Assembly (NCBI RefSeq): GCF_013184495.1
Contig: NZ_JAAOIY010000001.1
Location: 372,001 to 436,000, forward strand
DNA: 64,000 nt
From: Sporosarcina jiandibaonis
Lineage (GTDB): Bacteria > Bacillota > Bacilli > Bacillales_A > Planococcaceae
Direction of reading: 5' to 3'
Both the position numbers and the translations under genes were made by a program. This document shows positions 1 to 10,600 of the stretch, one piece after another (position 1 is the stretch's first letter; every line of letters begins with the position of its first letter). A model generated the notes under the pieces. The model did no database searches and was not told the DNA's origin. It was given only the letters and a program-made list of their open reading frames with translations.

Positions 1-731
1 TTCAAATTATCGCCGTCCGCTTTATGAACGACAATCATATCCGCAAGCTCCATTATGCCTTTTTTCATCCCTTGCAACTCATCACCCGCACCTGTCAAAA
101 CAAGCAGCATGAAGAAATCCACCATCCCGCGAACGACGGTTTCACTTTGTCCGACACCGACTGTTTCGATTAAAATAATATCGTATCCGGCCGCTTCGCA
201 TAAAAGCATCGTTTCACGCGTTTTTTTATGAACACCGCCTAACGTGCCTGCTGTTGGCGAAGGCCGGATGAAAGCGTTAGGGTGTTTCGCCAATTCTTCC
301 ATCCGTGTTTTATCCCCCAAAATACTGCCCCCCGTAAGCGAAGAACTCGGGTCGATTGCAAGCACTGCCACTTTATGGCCAGCTTGTGCCAGCATAAGCC
401 CGAAGCTTTCGATAAAAGTGCTTTTTCCAGCACCGGGCACTCCCGTGATCCCAATACGAATACTATTTCCCGTTTTCGGAAGTAAACTGAGAAGAAGTTC
501 TTGCCCCGCCTTTTTATCGGACTCTGAAATGCTTTCTATAAGCGTAATCCCTTTTGCTAGATCGAGACGCGAGCCGTTCGTAATATTAGTAGTCAAATCC
601 GAAATTGGAATATCCCGTTCCTTTTTGACAAAACGTTTCCGAGGTAAAGCTGTCATCCCATCATGTGTAGAATTAATGCCGTCCATGACGTTCATGGCGC
701 TATCGTCACGAATATGATCTTTACGATTCAT
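1..731 (-). CDS. meaB: MeaB/ArgK-family G-protein chaperone of methylmalonyl-CoA mutase (partial, C-terminus cut by window edge)
   Basis: The first 243 or so residues of a GTPase are present; the rest lies beyond the window edge. A P-loop GVPGAGKS sits near residues 97-104, followed by the [20 protein letters not shown] stretch and the [10 protein letters not shown] switch region typical of the MeaB/ArgK family. Members of this family load and protect adenosylcobalamin in methylmalonyl-CoA mutase, using GTP. The ATG overlaps the TAA of mutB by one base (TAATG), which implies translational coupling. The position directly after mutA-mutB supports the role in B12 mutase maintenance rather than arginine transport. 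Confidence 0.93.
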   Translation of the reverse strand, partial: MNRKDHIRDDSAMNVMDGINSTHDGMTALPRKRFVKKERDIPISDLTTNITNGSRLDLAKGITLIESISESDKKAGQELLLSLLPKTGNSIRIGITGVPGAGKSTFIESFGLMLAQAGHKVAVLAIDPSSSLTGGSILGDKTRMEELAKHPNAFIRPSPTAGTLGGVHKKTRETMLLCEAAGYDIILIETVGVGQSETVVRGMVDFFMLLVLTGAGDELQGMKKGIMELADMIVVHKADGDNL

Positions 732-2890
732 TAATCCGACACTTCCTCGTACCCAAGCCTGCGGTAAATCTCTTCGATTACTTTTTGTGCCGCGACTGGT
801 ATGACAGTTCCGGGACCGAATATGGCAGAAGCGCCGTTTGCACGAAGAAATTCATAGTCTTGTGCTGGAATCACACCTCCGACAACGATCAATATATCTT
901 CGCGTCCTATTTTCACAAGCTCATTTCTCAATTCCGGAACAAGCGTTTTATGACCGGCCGCAAGCGAACTAACTCCGATGACATGCACATCGTTTTCAGC
1001 TGCTTGCAGTGCTGTTTCTTCTGGTGTTTGAAATAGCGGTCCGATATCGACGTCAAAACCCAAGTCCGCGAAAGAAGAAGCAATCACTTTAGCCCCGCGG
1101 TCGTGGCCGTCCTGCCCCATTTTACCGATTAAAATTCTTGGTCTCCGTCCTTCGTTTTCCAAGAAATCTTCAGCCATCTGTTTCACTTCATCAATCTCAT
1201 CTTGGTTCGAAAAGTTTGAACTGTATACTCCGCTCACAGAACGAATCACCGCCTTATGTCTTCCAGATACCGACTCGATCGCATCTGAAATTTCACCTAT
1301 CGTTGCGCGCGCACGAGCCGCATCGACGGCTTTTGCAAGAAGATTTCCTTTACCCGTTCGAGCAGTTTCCGTCAACGCTTCAAGGCTACGTTTAACTTCA
1401 GCTAAGTCGCGTGTAGCTTTCGTTTGATTGATTCGGTCAATTTGTTTTTGTCTAACGACAGTATTATCGATATCTAAAATATCAATCGGTTCCTCAACGT
1501 CAAGTTGGTATTTATTGACGCCGATGATCGACTCTGCTTTAGAATCAATTTGCGCTTGACGTTTAGCAGCGGCTTCTTCGATTTTCATTTTTGGAAGACC
1601 CGTTTCAATCGCTTTCGCCATTCCGCCAAGCTCTTCGATTTCTTCTATTAATTCCCAAGCCTTCTCCATCAGTTCGTCTGTCAGTTTTTCAACATAATAC
1701 GATCCGCCCCATGGATCCGCAATTTTTGTCATCAGCGTTTCTTCTTGTAAAAACAATTGAGTATTTCGAGCGATCCGCGCTGAAAAGTCAGTAGGAAGCG
1801 CGATTGCTTCATCCAATGCATTTGTATGGAGGGACTGAGTATGTCCCATCGCTGCGGCATTTGCTTCGATAAGCGTTCGCGTGACATTGTTAAACGGATC
1901 TTGTTCGGTCAAGCTCCAACCGGACGTTTGTGAATGTGTGCGCAGTGCCAGTGATTTAGGATTTTCCGGTTCAAATGATTGAATCATCTGCGCCCACATT
2001 TTCCGAGCAGCTCGCATTTTTGCGATTTCCATAAAGTAGTTTTTACCGATTGCCCAGAAAAATGATAATCTTGGTGCAAATGAATCGATATCGATGCCGG
2101 CATGTAATCCTGTACGAACATATTCAAGTCCGTCAGCTAGCGTATACGCCAATTCGATATCCGCAGTGGCACCCGCTTCTTGCATATGATAGCCCGAAAT
2201 TGAAATCGAGTTGAATTTAGGCATTTTCCCGGATGTGAATTCAAAAATATCGGCAATAATTTTCATCGACATTTCCGGCGGGAAAATATATGTGTTTCGT
2301 ACCATATATTCTTTTAAAATATCATTTTGAATAGTTCCTGCTAATTTTTCGGGCGTGACGCCTTGTTCTTCCGCTGCGACGATATAAAACGCCATGACAG
2401 GCAACACAGCGCCGTTCATTGTCATCGAAACGGACATTTCATCAAGAGGGATTCCGTCGAATAATATTTTCATATCTTCAACCGAATCGATCGCAACTCC
2501 AGCTTTACCAACATCACCCATTACGCGTGGATGATCAGAATCATAACCTCGGTGCGTAGCTAAGTCGAACGCGACCGATAACCCTTTTTGTCCCATCGCG
2601 AGGTTCCGTCTATAAAATGCGTTACTTTCTTCAGCCGTTGAAAAGCCCGCATATTGACGAACTGTCCAAGGTCTCGATACATACATAGTCGGATACGGAC
2701 CGCGCGTGTTCGGTGCGATCCCGGGGTAATCATTCAAATGGGAAACGCTTTCAACATCTTCTTTTGAATAAACTGCTTTAATGTCGATTCCTTCATTCGT
2801 ACGAAATGGGTTGCCTGCTAAAGGAGATGCTTCGGTTAATGATTCGGCATCAAGCAATGGATTTACTTGTCTAAAATCAGGCTTTTTCAT
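731..2890 (-). CDS. mutB: Methylmalonyl-CoA mutase, large catalytic subunit
   Basis: This 719-residue protein interconverts (R)-methylmalonyl-CoA and succinyl-CoA with adenosylcobalamin. The N-terminal TIM-barrel carries family motifs such as [20 protein letters not shown]. The C-terminal B12 domain has the cobalt-ligating DxHxxG motif as GQDGHDRG at about residue 595, followed by the GVSSLAAGH and GGVIPAQD segments. Length matches the usual large subunit. It overlaps the end of mutA by 14 bases and the start of meaB by one, forming a mutA-mutB-meaB unit. Next to the bkd operon it would pass propionyl-CoA-derived carbon from valine, isoleucine or odd-chain acids into the TCA cycle; propionyl-CoA carboxylase is not in this window. 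Confidence 0.96.
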   Translation of the reverse strand: MKKPDFRQVNPLLDAESLTEASPLAGNPFRTNEGIDIKAVYSKEDVESVSHLNDYPGIAPNTRGPYPTMYVSRPWTVRQYAGFSTAEESNAFYRRNLAMGQKGLSVAFDLATHRGYDSDHPRVMGDVGKAGVAIDSVEDMKILFDGIPLDEMSVSMTMNGAVLPVMAFYIVAAEEQGVTPEKLAGTIQNDILKEYMVRNTYIFPPEMSMKIIADIFEFTSGKMPKFNSISISGYHMQEAGATADIELAYTLADGLEYVRTGLHAGIDIDSFAPRLSFFWAIGKNYFMEIAKMRAARKMWAQMIQSFEPENPKSLALRTHSQTSGWSLTEQDPFNNVTRTLIEANAAAMGHTQSLHTNALDEAIALPTDFSARIARNTQLFLQEETLMTKIADPWGGSYYVEKLTDELMEKAWELIEEIEELGGMAKAIETGLPKMKIEEAAAKRQAQIDSKAESIIGVNKYQLDVEEPIDILDIDNTVVRQKQIDRINQTKATRDLAEVKRSLEALTETARTGKGNLLAKAVDAARARATIGEISDAIESVSGRHKAVIRSVSGVYSSNFSNQDEIDEVKQMAEDFLENEGRRPRILIGKMGQDGHDRGAKVIASSFADLGFDVDIGPLFQTPEETALQAAENDVHVIGVSSLAAGHKTLVPELRNELVKIGREDILIVVGGVIPAQDYEFLRANGASAIFGPGTVIPVAAQKVIEEIYRRLGYEEVSD

Positions 2891-4577
2891 TTTTCGCGTC
2901 TCCTTTCCAACTATTTTTAATATCTGTCAGTTTCTTAATTCTGTCCTGCCCGCTGAACATGAAACCATTAAGGCCATTTGCAAGCCATTTCTCACTTACA
3001 TCAGTTTCGTACTTTCCAGCCGCATCAATTAAAATTCCATTAGGGAGTCCCTCAAGTAAATCAGTTACGATTTCTTCAGTTACATTCGAGTTTGCACAGA
3101 CAACTGCATAATCCGGTTTTTCAATCGCGAGCCACTCATTTGCTTCTTGCGCATTATTGAATAGTGGACTCCATTCTGAATGAATGCCTCCTGTAGCTAA
3201 AAATCCGCTTACAAAATCGGCCCGCGGCTTAACGTCTTTTAATTCTCCAAATGTTACTAACACTGTTTTCGGTTGTTGTTCTTGAAAATGAGCTCTTATA
3301 TCTTCAAAAGGTTCTGCTAGACGACCTTCTACTTCGACTCCATCGTCAACTTTCAATTCAATCGCTGATAAATCCGCATAAATATTTGTGCCGATTAATG
3401 ACTTCGTACCTTTGGCAACTTTTTCAGAACTTGCTAACCTATTTACTTTCAAACGTTGTTCAAGTTTTCCGCTTTTGACATAAGTTTCATAACCGCCGGC
3501 AGCGTCGATTTCAACAAATAAGTCCCAAGCTTTTTCTACAAGTTCATTCGTCAAAGTATCGATAAAATAAGAACCGCCAGATGGATCTAGCACTTTATCT
3601 ACAAGTGTTTCATTTTTAATAACGAGTTGAACATTTCGTGCGTAGCGAATTGACGCCGGAGTCGTGCCTGTCAACACATCGTGAGGATGAACAGTAATCA
3701 CATCGGCACCGCCTAGAACTGCTGAAAACGCTTCATTTCCCGCGCGCAATAAATTGACGTACGGATCTAATTTCGAATAGGTTCTAAGCGATGTTTCTGT
3801 CAAAATAGGAATATGTGCAACTTTTATCTCGCCAAATGATTTTCCTAGTGCATTCCATAGAATGCGAAAAGCGCGAATTTTGGCAATTTCCATAAAAAAA
3901 TGAGTGTCAATCGCGAAACGGACGAAAAATTGATCGCTAAATTCACCAAACGTTTTATAGGTAGTCGCTATTTCCGCCCCTTCAGCAATTGCAAGTGCCA
4001 ACTCTGTGACAGCGTCCGCGCCTTTTAAATGAGCACTGCGTACATCTGCAGAAATTGTACGAACGTTTGTGTAACCATCAGGTAAACACCAACCAGTAAT
4101 CGAAATCGCTCCCCGCACCTTGCTACGGTCTTCCTGAGCTACGTTATCAAATATATTAAGTAGTTGATCGTTTTCATTTGTATTTATTATGAATATTGGG
4201 TATGAAACTACAAGTTCTGCCAAACTTTCTAGGGATTTTTCGTCCCATTCAAGTTGGTTTGTCCCGTCATAAACAATTGCTTCATTCCCGCGTTCAATTG
4301 AACTCATAAGCTCCGCAACAAAAGATTGCCCATCAGCAGCATATTGCTGCTGTGCAACAATCCAACCGGGTTGCTTTTTTGCCTGTCTAATCGTATCAAT
4401 TGTGTTCGTATTATCTAATTGTTCCTCAACATATAACGGCTGTAAATCGATTCCTTCTGGTGTTTTCGTAATCAGTTCTTCAAAAGGTTTTCCCCTTAAT
4501 GATTTAACAGCGACTTCTTTCCATTCCAAATAATTTCTGTCTTCAAAATTTGTCGTCCTCATCTTATGTATGGTCAC
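2877..4577 (-). CDS. mutA: Methylmalonyl-CoA mutase, small subunit
   Basis: This 566-residue paralogue of the large subunit forms the MutAB heterodimer. The barrel domain aligns with MutB (for example the stretch ending in [14 protein letters not shown]), but the C-terminal B12-like domain has no DxHxxG cobalt ligand, as usual for the small subunit, so its role is structural. I place the start at GTG (4575-4577) because a GGGAGGG ribosome site lies ten bases upstream. ATG codons at 4586 and 4550 are the alternatives; the first is too close to that site and the second too far. A terminator-like hairpin just upstream separates this unit from the bkd operon. Confidence 0.92.
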   Translation of the reverse strand: MTIHKMRTTNFEDRNYLEWKEVAVKSLRGKPFEELITKTPEGIDLQPLYVEEQLDNTNTIDTIRQAKKQPGWIVAQQQYAADGQSFVAELMSSIERGNEAIVYDGTNQLEWDEKSLESLAELVVSYPIFIINTNENDQLLNIFDNVAQEDRSKVRGAISITGWCLPDGYTNVRTISADVRSAHLKGADAVTELALAIAEGAEIATTYKTFGEFSDQFFVRFAIDTHFFMEIAKIRAFRILWNALGKSFGEIKVAHIPILTETSLRTYSKLDPYVNLLRAGNEAFSAVLGGADVITVHPHDVLTGTTPASIRYARNVQLVIKNETLVDKVLDPSGGSYFIDTLTNELVEKAWDLFVEIDAAGGYETYVKSGKLEQRLKVNRLASSEKVAKGTKSLIGTNIYADLSAIELKVDDGVEVEGRLAEPFEDIRAHFQEQQPKTVLVTFGELKDVKPRADFVSGFLATGGIHSEWSPLFNNAQEANEWLAIEKPDYAVVCANSNVTEEIVTDLLEGLPNGILIDAAGKYETDVSEKWLANGLNGFMFSGQDRIKKLTDIKNSWKGDAKNEKA

Positions 4578-4647
4578 TTTTCCCATTCCCTCCCAATCTA
4601 CTATACTTACCTCTATTTTACATGAGCGTCCCGGAATTTGTAAGTTG

Positions 4648-4680
4648 AAAAAGCCCGGAACCATAATTCAGGTTCCAGGC
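4648..4680 (-). terminator. Intrinsic terminator of the bkd operon
   Basis: On the minus strand, directly after the bkdB stop, an inverted repeat (GGAACC / GGTTCC, extended by GCC / GGC) with an eight-base loop is followed by TTTTTC. It separates bkd from mutAB-meaB. Confidence 0.8.
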
Positions 4681-4691
4681 GGTAAAATTTA

Positions 4692-6005
4692 TTAATAAAT
4701 TGATGTATTTTCTGCCGAAACATTTTCAAGAATTTCTTTTACGCGTGCTAGGAAACGTCCGCAGACAAGTCCGTCAAGCACTCGGTGATCAAGAGACAAG
4801 CACAAGTTAACCATATCGCGTGCGGCAATCATACCGCCGTTCATGATAACTGGACGCTTGACAATCGACTCGACTTGAAGGATTGCCGCTTGCGGATAAT
4901 TGATAATTCCCATAGATTGAACGGAACCAAATGAACCGGTGTTATTCACCGTGAAAGTTCCGCCTTGCATTTCAGATGATTTCAATTTTCCTGTACGAAC
5001 TTTTGTAGCCAACTCTTGTATATCACGACCGATTCCTTTTATCGTTTTTTCATCTGCATGATTGATCACCGGAACAAACAAGGAATCTTCAGTTGCCACA
5101 GCGATTGAAATATTAATATCTTTTTTCTGAATGATTTTGTCGCCGGCCCACATGGAATTCATCATCGGGAATTCTTTCAATGCTTGTGAGACTGCTTTAA
5201 CAAAAAATGCAAAGTACGTTAAGTTGAATCCTTCCTTCTGTTTGAATTCATCTTTCAATGAATCGCGGTAAGCAACTAAATTCGTTACGTCGACTTCAAC
5301 AGTCATCCAGGCATGCGGCGCTTCATGCTTCGAGCGCAACATATTATTCGCAATGGCCCGACGTACTCCAGTGACAGGAATTTCAATATCGCCTGCCATG
5401 ACCGGCACTTCAGTTTTCGGCTGTTGCACAGGTTCGGATTTTGTTGGTGTTGGCGTTGGCGTTTGTTTTGATGTAGCTTCCTCTTGAACTGGAGCAGCTT
5501 TTGGCATTTCCCCGCTTTCGATTATCGCTAACAAATCCTTACGTGTTATCCTTCCACCGCGTCCTGATCCTTCAACAAGAGATAAGTCGATATTATTTTC
5601 TTGTGATAGGCGGAGAACCGCTGGCGAGTATCTTCCACTTTCGCCTTTATCTTGCTTAATAGGCGAAGTTGGTTGAAGCGAACCTTCTGCCGGCATTTCA
5701 TTTGCTGGTTCTGGTTTTGCGGGTGACGCAGCTATTTGCGGTTCAGATGCGTCACTGCTGGCTTCTTCAGTTTCAATCACACAAACAATCGAACCGACAT
5801 CTAGTGTTTCTCCTTCTTGTGCAACTAACTCTTTAATCGTTCCACTGAATGAAGAGGGAATTTCAGCATTCACTTTGTCCGTATTCACTTCAGCGAGCGG
5901 ATCGTATTTATTGACTGTGTCGCCGGGTTTTACAAGCCATTTTTCAATGGTGCCTTCTGTTACGCTTTCACCAAGTTGCGGCATTAAAATATTTTCAATA
6001 GCCAA
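4692..6005 (-). CDS. bkdB: Branched-chain alpha-keto acid dehydrogenase E2 (dihydrolipoyl acyltransferase)
   Basis: The 437-residue E2 core transfers branched acyl groups to CoA. A lipoyl domain at residues 1-80 has the lipoylated lysine in NTDKVNAEI (K44). A Pro/Glu/Thr-rich linker follows, then an E1/E3-binding domain around residues 125-160 (YSPAVLRLS, GSGRGGRITRKD). The C-terminal acyltransferase domain ends with the DHRVLDG catalytic motif. It is the last gene of the ptb-bcd-buk-lpdV-bkdAA-bkdAB-bkdB order, 20 bases after bkdAB, and is followed by a terminator. The products, isobutyryl-, isovaleryl- and 2-methylbutyryl-CoA, can prime iso/anteiso fatty acid synthesis. Confidence 0.96.
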   Translation of the reverse strand: MAIENILMPQLGESVTEGTIEKWLVKPGDTVNKYDPLAEVNTDKVNAEIPSSFSGTIKELVAQEGETLDVGSIVCVIETEEASSDASEPQIAASPAKPEPANEMPAEGSLQPTSPIKQDKGESGRYSPAVLRLSQENNIDLSLVEGSGRGGRITRKDLLAIIESGEMPKAAPVQEEATSKQTPTPTPTKSEPVQQPKTEVPVMAGDIEIPVTGVRRAIANNMLRSKHEAPHAWMTVEVDVTNLVAYRDSLKDEFKQKEGFNLTYFAFFVKAVSQALKEFPMMNSMWAGDKIIQKKDINISIAVATEDSLFVPVINHADEKTIKGIGRDIQELATKVRTGKLKSSEMQGGTFTVNNTGSFGSVQSMGIINYPQAAILQVESIVKRPVIMNGGMIAARDMVNLCLSLDHRVLDGLVCGRFLARVKEILENVSAENTSIY

Positions 6006-6025
6006 TCAATTTACCTCCATCTCTT

Positions 6026-7009
6026 TTAAAACTCAGCAAGATCACGTGCTGCTTTTTCGACTTTATCAGGGTTCATCATAAAGAATCGTTCCATTGTCGG
6101 TGCGTATGGCATCGCCGGAACGTCTGGACCCGCAATACGTTTTATAGGAGCATCCAGGTCAAATAGACAGTTTTCGGAAATAATTGCAGCGACTTCTCCC
6201 ATAATGCTACCTTCCATATTGTCTTCAGTTACGAGAAGTACTTTTCCAGTTTTCGAAGCGGCTTCAATAATCGCTTCTTTATCAAGTGGGTAGACAGTCC
6301 GTAAATCTAGAATATGGGATGAAATACCATCTTCGGCAAGACGTTCAGCAGCTTGTAGCGCAAAGTGCACACAAAGACCGTATGTGATAATCGTGATATC
6401 ATCGCCTTCACGTTTCACATCCGCTTTTCCGATTGGGAGTACATAATCATCATCCGGAACTTGACCCTTAATTAAACGGTAAGCACGCTTATGTTCGAAA
6501 AACAAGACAGGATCTTCATCACGAATCGCTGCTTTTAAGAGGCCTTTCGCATCATAAGGCGTAGATGGAATAACGATTTTCAAACCCGGTGTGCTTGCGA
6601 ACATCGCTTCAACGGATTGCGAGTGATAAAGCGCCCCGTGGACACCTCCGCCAAATGGTGCTCGAATAACAATCGGGCAAGACCAATCGTTATTAGAACG
6701 GTAACGAATTTTTGCAGCTTCAGAAACAATTTGGTTAACGGCCGGCATGATAAAATCGGCAAATTGCATTTCCGCAATAGGACGCAAACCGTACATAGCA
6801 GCTCCGATGCCGACACCTGCAATGGCAGACTCCGCTAAAGGCGCATCGATAACACGCGCTTCGCCAAATTGTTCGTATAAGCCTTGCGTAGCTTTAAATA
6901 CGCCGCCTTTTACACCAACGTCTTCACCAACAACGAAAACGCGATCATCTCGTTCCATTTCTTCTTTCATCGCAAGGGTAATTGCATCAATAAAAGACAT
7001 TACCGTCAT
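6026..7009 (-). CDS. bkdAB: Branched-chain alpha-keto acid dehydrogenase E1 beta subunit
   Basis: The 327-residue beta subunit completes the alpha2beta2 thiamine-diphosphate decarboxylase of the complex. The transketolase-like N-terminal region contains VGEDVGVKGGVFKAT and AMYGLRPIAEMQFADF, and the C-terminal domain contains LRTVYPLD and VTEDN, all typical of E1 beta. The ATG overlaps the bkdAA TAA by one base (TAATG), which would help make the two subunits in equal amounts. Length matches the family. Confidence 0.96.
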   Translation of the reverse strand: MTVMSFIDAITLAMKEEMERDDRVFVVGEDVGVKGGVFKATQGLYEQFGEARVIDAPLAESAIAGVGIGAAMYGLRPIAEMQFADFIMPAVNQIVSEAAKIRYRSNNDWSCPIVIRAPFGGGVHGALYHSQSVEAMFASTPGLKIVIPSTPYDAKGLLKAAIRDEDPVLFFEHKRAYRLIKGQVPDDDYVLPIGKADVKREGDDITIITYGLCVHFALQAAERLAEDGISSHILDLRTVYPLDKEAIIEAASKTGKVLLVTEDNMEGSIMGEVAAIISENCLFDLDAPIKRIAGPDVPAMPYAPTMERFFMMNPDKVEKAARDLAEF

Positions 7010-8016
7010 TATTCGTTCCCCCCATCTTCAGCATACACATGAAGGAGCGCTGTTTCAGGATCTGCATAAGGAGCATTCTCTGCATAATCAGTCGCTTCGT
7101 TAACTTCTTTCATAATACGCTCTTCCATTTCTTTTTCTATTTCATCTGTTAAAACGCCTACTTCTTTCAAATAAGCCGCAAACGTAATATTTGGATCTTT
7201 CGATTTCTCAATCTCAAGCTCTTCAGCAGAACGATATTGACGGTGGTCATCATCGGATGAGTGGGAAGTTAGTCTGTAACAAACCGTTTCAACGAGACTC
7301 GGCCCTTCTCCTCGGCGCGCACGGTCCGCAGCTTCTTTAACTACACGATAGACTTCAAGTGGATCCGTTCCATCCACCGTGAAACCTGGCATGCCATATC
7401 CGATTGCCCGGTCTGATACGTTTTCAGCCGCAATTTGTTTTTCGATCGGAACGGAAATCGCATATTTATTGTTTTCAACCATAATAACAGTCGGTAATTT
7501 ATGAACACCCGCAAAGTTCATTCCTTCATGGAAATCGCCTTGGTTGGAAGAACCTTCTCCTAATGTTACAAATGTGATAAAGTCTTCCTTCTTCATTTTC
7601 GCGGCTAGTGCAACACCGACTGCATGCGGTAACTGTGTTGTTACTGGAGACGAACCTGTCAGTATCCGGTTTTTTCTTTGCCCGAAGTGCCCCGGCATTT
7701 GACGACCGCCTGAATTCGGATCTTCGGCTTTTGCGAATGCGGAAAGCATGAGCTCTTTTGTTGTCATTCCAAAATGTAAAACGACTGCCATATCACGATA
7801 ATAAGGTGCGATCCAATCCTTATCTTTGTCTAGTGCAAATGCTGCACCGGCTTGGGCTGCTTCTTGACCTTGACATGAAATGACGAAAGGTATTTTCCCC
7901 GCGCGATTTAATAACCACATCCGCTCATCGACTCGGCGCGCGCGAACCATCGTTTCAAAAATGTTTAAGACGTCTTGATCGGTTAAACCGAGTTCTTCAT
8001 GACGATTTTTTGCCAT
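7009..8016 (-). CDS. bkdAA: Branched-chain alpha-keto acid dehydrogenase E1 alpha subunit
   Basis: The 335-residue alpha subunit binds thiamine diphosphate and decarboxylates branched 2-oxo acids. The ThDP-binding region is visible from FVTLGEGSSNQGDFHEGMNF through VENNKYAISVP, and the phosphorylation-loop-like YRLTSHSSDDD is present. I use the ATG that follows a GGGGGAT ribosome site (MAKNRHEELG...). The frame stays open another 38 codons upstream into lpdV, but that overlap is unlikely to be translated. It lies 17 bases after lpdV. Confidence 0.95.
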   Translation of the reverse strand: MAKNRHEELGLTDQDVLNIFETMVRARRVDERMWLLNRAGKIPFVISCQGQEAAQAGAAFALDKDKDWIAPYYRDMAVVLHFGMTTKELMLSAFAKAEDPNSGGRQMPGHFGQRKNRILTGSSPVTTQLPHAVGVALAAKMKKEDFITFVTLGEGSSNQGDFHEGMNFAGVHKLPTVIMVENNKYAISVPIEKQIAAENVSDRAIGYGMPGFTVDGTDPLEVYRVVKEAADRARRGEGPSLVETVCYRLTSHSSDDDHRQYRSAEELEIEKSKDPNITFAAYLKEVGVLTDEIEKEMEERIMKEVNEATDYAENAPYADPETALLHVYAEDGGNE

Positions 8017-8033
8017 TTTTATAAATCCCCCTT

Positions 8034-9461
8034 TTACATGTGTATCGCTTTTCCATCCACGGCCAATGCCACTTCGCCCATTACTTCCGAAAGAGATGGA
8101 TGTGGATGAATCGTACTTGCTACTTCCCACGGCGTTGCATCAAGAACCATTGCTAAACCTGCTTCCGATATAAGTTCAGTGACATGGGAGCCAATCATAT
8201 GGACGCCAAGAATATCGTCCGTTTCCTTGTCAGCGATAATTTTGACGAATCCATCAGAATTTCCGTTAACGAGCGATTTTCCGATTGCCATAAATGGAAA
8301 CTTTCCTACTTTAACGACATAGCCTTGATCTTTTGCTTGTTGCTCAGTAATTCCGACACTTGATACTTCCGGGCTTGAGTAAATACAACGCGAAATCTTT
8401 TTATATTCTATTGGATCATTTTTTAAACCCGCGATATGTTCAACTGCAGCAATTCCTTCATGAGAAGCTACATGGGCAAGTTGAAGACCGCCAATAACAT
8501 CGCCAATTGCATAAATATGATGTTCTTTCGTTTGAAACGTCGGTCTTGTTTGTATAAAACCGTTAACCACATCAATTTCAGTATTTTCAATCCCTATACC
8601 TTCAACATTTGCTTGGCGTCCAACCGACACAAGCATTTTTTCAGCGGTATATTCTTTCGTCTCTCCTGAAATTTCTGCGGAGATTGTAACTGAACCAGTC
8701 TCTTTTACAAGCGTCTCCGGCAATACCTTCGCACTCGTTACGATAGTGATTCCTTTTTTCGATAGAATCTTTTTCATTTCTTTAGAAATATCTTCATCTT
8801 CAGTCGGAATGATCCGATCCGCATATTCAAGTACAGTTACTTCAACACCAAAATCATGCAACATAGACGCCCACTCAATTCCAATTACTCCGCCTCCGAC
8901 GATAACGATTGATTTTGGAAGCGTTTCCAATGACAGTGCTCCATCAGAAGATAAGACATCGATTTCATCGATTTCTAATCCCGGTAATGACTTTGGTCTT
9001 GAGCCTGTTGCGATGATCAAATGTTTAAGAATGAGCATTTCATTTTCTTCGCCGTTTTTCATTTCAACTGATATTGTTCCTGGCATAGGAGAGAATATAG
9101 ACGGTCCGAGCATTCTGCCTAATCCTTCAAAAACATCGATTTTCCCTTTTTTCATTAGCCCGGTAACACCTTGGTGCAGTTGTTTCACAATACCATTTTT
9201 ACGTTCTTGCACACGGCTAAAATCGAGTGATACATCATTTGCATCTACCCCGAATTGTGCGGCCTGATTTTTCGCCAAGTCATAGACTTCAGCACTTTTT
9301 AATAAGGCTTTACTCGGAATGCATCCTTTATGCAAGCATGTTCCGCCCAGCATATCTTTTTCTACAAGTGCCGTTTTCAGTCCCAGTTGCGCGGCTCGTA
9401 TGGCAGCTACATAACCACCCGTTCCACCGCCTAATATGACTACATCATATTCTCGTCCCAA
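8034..9461 (-). CDS. lpdV: Dihydrolipoyl dehydrogenase (E3) of the branched-chain keto acid complex
   Basis: This 475-residue flavoprotein reoxidises the lipoyl group of E2 with NAD+. The N-terminal FAD fold starts VVILGGGTGGYVAAIRAAQ, and the redox-active disulfide lies in GGTCLHKGCIPSKALL. The NAD-binding fold is at IVIVGGGVIGIEWASML, and the C-terminal dimerisation domain contains HPHPSLSE with the catalytic His. It lies between buk and bkdAA in the operon, so I assign the branched-chain-specific E3 rather than the pyruvate dehydrogenase E3. Confidence 0.95.
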   Translation of the reverse strand: MGREYDVVILGGGTGGYVAAIRAAQLGLKTALVEKDMLGGTCLHKGCIPSKALLKSAEVYDLAKNQAAQFGVDANDVSLDFSRVQERKNGIVKQLHQGVTGLMKKGKIDVFEGLGRMLGPSIFSPMPGTISVEMKNGEENEMLILKHLIIATGSRPKSLPGLEIDEIDVLSSDGALSLETLPKSIVIVGGGVIGIEWASMLHDFGVEVTVLEYADRIIPTEDEDISKEMKKILSKKGITIVTSAKVLPETLVKETGSVTISAEISGETKEYTAEKMLVSVGRQANVEGIGIENTEIDVVNGFIQTRPTFQTKEHHIYAIGDVIGGLQLAHVASHEGIAAVEHIAGLKNDPIEYKKISRCIYSSPEVSSVGITEQQAKDQGYVVKVGKFPFMAIGKSLVNGNSDGFVKIIADKETDDILGVHMIGSHVTELISEAGLAMVLDATPWEVASTIHPHPSLSEVMGEVALAVDGKAIHM

Positions 9462-9466
9462 ATCAG

Positions 9467-10570
9467 TTACCTCCCTGAAACTACCCGTTGAGATGGATAG
9501 TTTTTTGCTTTTTCCTCGCCTGATAGCACTCGAATTGCGCCTTCAGCAAGTGCTTGTAATTCATCTTCGCCTGGATATACGACAACATCAGAAATCCAGT
9601 CAACCTTAGATGAAATTGACTCAATAAACTCTTTTCCATAAGCAAGTCCGCCGGTCAATATAATTGCATCGATTCGGCCTTCCAATACTGCAGCTGCACT
9701 GCCGATTTCTTTTGCAATTTGATAAGCCATTGCATCGTAAATCAGTTTTGCCTTTTCATCGCCAGCAGCAATTCTTTTTTCAACAAGAACAGCATCATTC
9801 GTTCCAAGATAACCGACCAAGCCGCCTTCGCCGACGAGTGATTTCATTACCTCGCTCCGGAAGTAATTGCCTGAGAAACATAAATCGACGAGATCGCCCG
9901 TGGGCACAGTTCCTGCTCTTTCCGGACTGAATGGACCATCTCCATGCAATCCGTTATTAACATCGATCACTCTGCCTTCAGCATGGGCGCCTACTGTAAT
10001 CCCGCCGCCCATATGCGTCACGATGAGGCGAAGTTCCTCATACTTCTTATTTACTTGGTCTGCATATCTTCTAGCAACTGCTTTTTGATTTAATGCATGA
10101 AAAATCGATTTACGATTAATTAAAGAAAAACCGGATATTCGAGCGACTGGTTCTAGTTCGTCGACGACAACTGGATCGACGATGAAAGCTGGTATATTAA
10201 GACCTTTCGCAATTTCATTGGCCAAAATCCCGCCAAGGTTGGATGCATGTTGACCCGAATATCCTTTTCTTAAATCATCCAGCATGACATCGTTAACTTC
10301 ATACGTTCCGCCTTCTATCGGTCGCAATAAACCGCCGCGTCCACAGACAGCGTTCAGTTTTGAAATGCTGATGCCCTCCGATTCCAATGCTTTCAAAATG
10401 GCATCTTTTCGGAAACTATATTGATCAATTATGGAAGGATATTGTGCAACCTCTTCTACCGAATGTCGGATGGTGCTTTCCATGAGTAATTTATCATCGA
10501 TGTAAACCCCGATTTTTGTAGAAGTAGATCCTGGGTTAATCACTAAAACTCTGTATTCTGTTGCTTGCAC
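9467..10570 (-). CDS. buk: Butyrate (branched-chain fatty acid) kinase
   Basis: This 367-residue acetokinase-family enzyme converts branched acyl-phosphate and ADP to the free acid and ATP. The phosphate-1 motif [14 protein letters not shown] opens the protein. [13 protein letters not shown] and [12 protein letters not shown] carry the other ASKHA nucleotide-binding loops. The preferred start is the GTG seven bases after AAGGAG ([10 protein letters not shown]...); another GTG six codons upstream is possible. With Ptb it can recover ATP from acyl-CoA made by the dehydrogenase complex. Confidence 0.93.
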   Translation of the reverse strand: MQATEYRVLVINPGSTSTKIGVYIDDKLLMESTIRHSVEEVAQYPSIIDQYSFRKDAILKALESEGISISKLNAVCGRGGLLRPIEGGTYEVNDVMLDDLRKGYSGQHASNLGGILANEIAKGLNIPAFIVDPVVVDELEPVARISGFSLINRKSIFHALNQKAVARRYADQVNKKYEELRLIVTHMGGGITVGAHAEGRVIDVNNGLHGDGPFSPERAGTVPTGDLVDLCFSGNYFRSEVMKSLVGEGGLVGYLGTNDAVLVEKRIAAGDEKAKLIYDAMAYQIAKEIGSAAAVLEGRIDAIILTGGLAYGKEFIESISSKVDWISDVVVYPGEDELQALAEGAIRVLSGEEKAKNYPSQRVVSGR

Positions 10571-10600
10571 ATTAATTTCTCCTTCCACATTAATCCTTTA

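Noticed and set aside
7009..8130. Longer bkdAA starting inside lpdV
   Set aside because: The extra 38 codons overlap lpdV, lack E1-alpha similarity and have no ribosome site; the ATG at 8016 has one.
8746..9267. 173-codon plus-strand frame antisense to lpdV
   Set aside because: It mirrors the codon pattern of lpdV and shows no independent start signal or domain.
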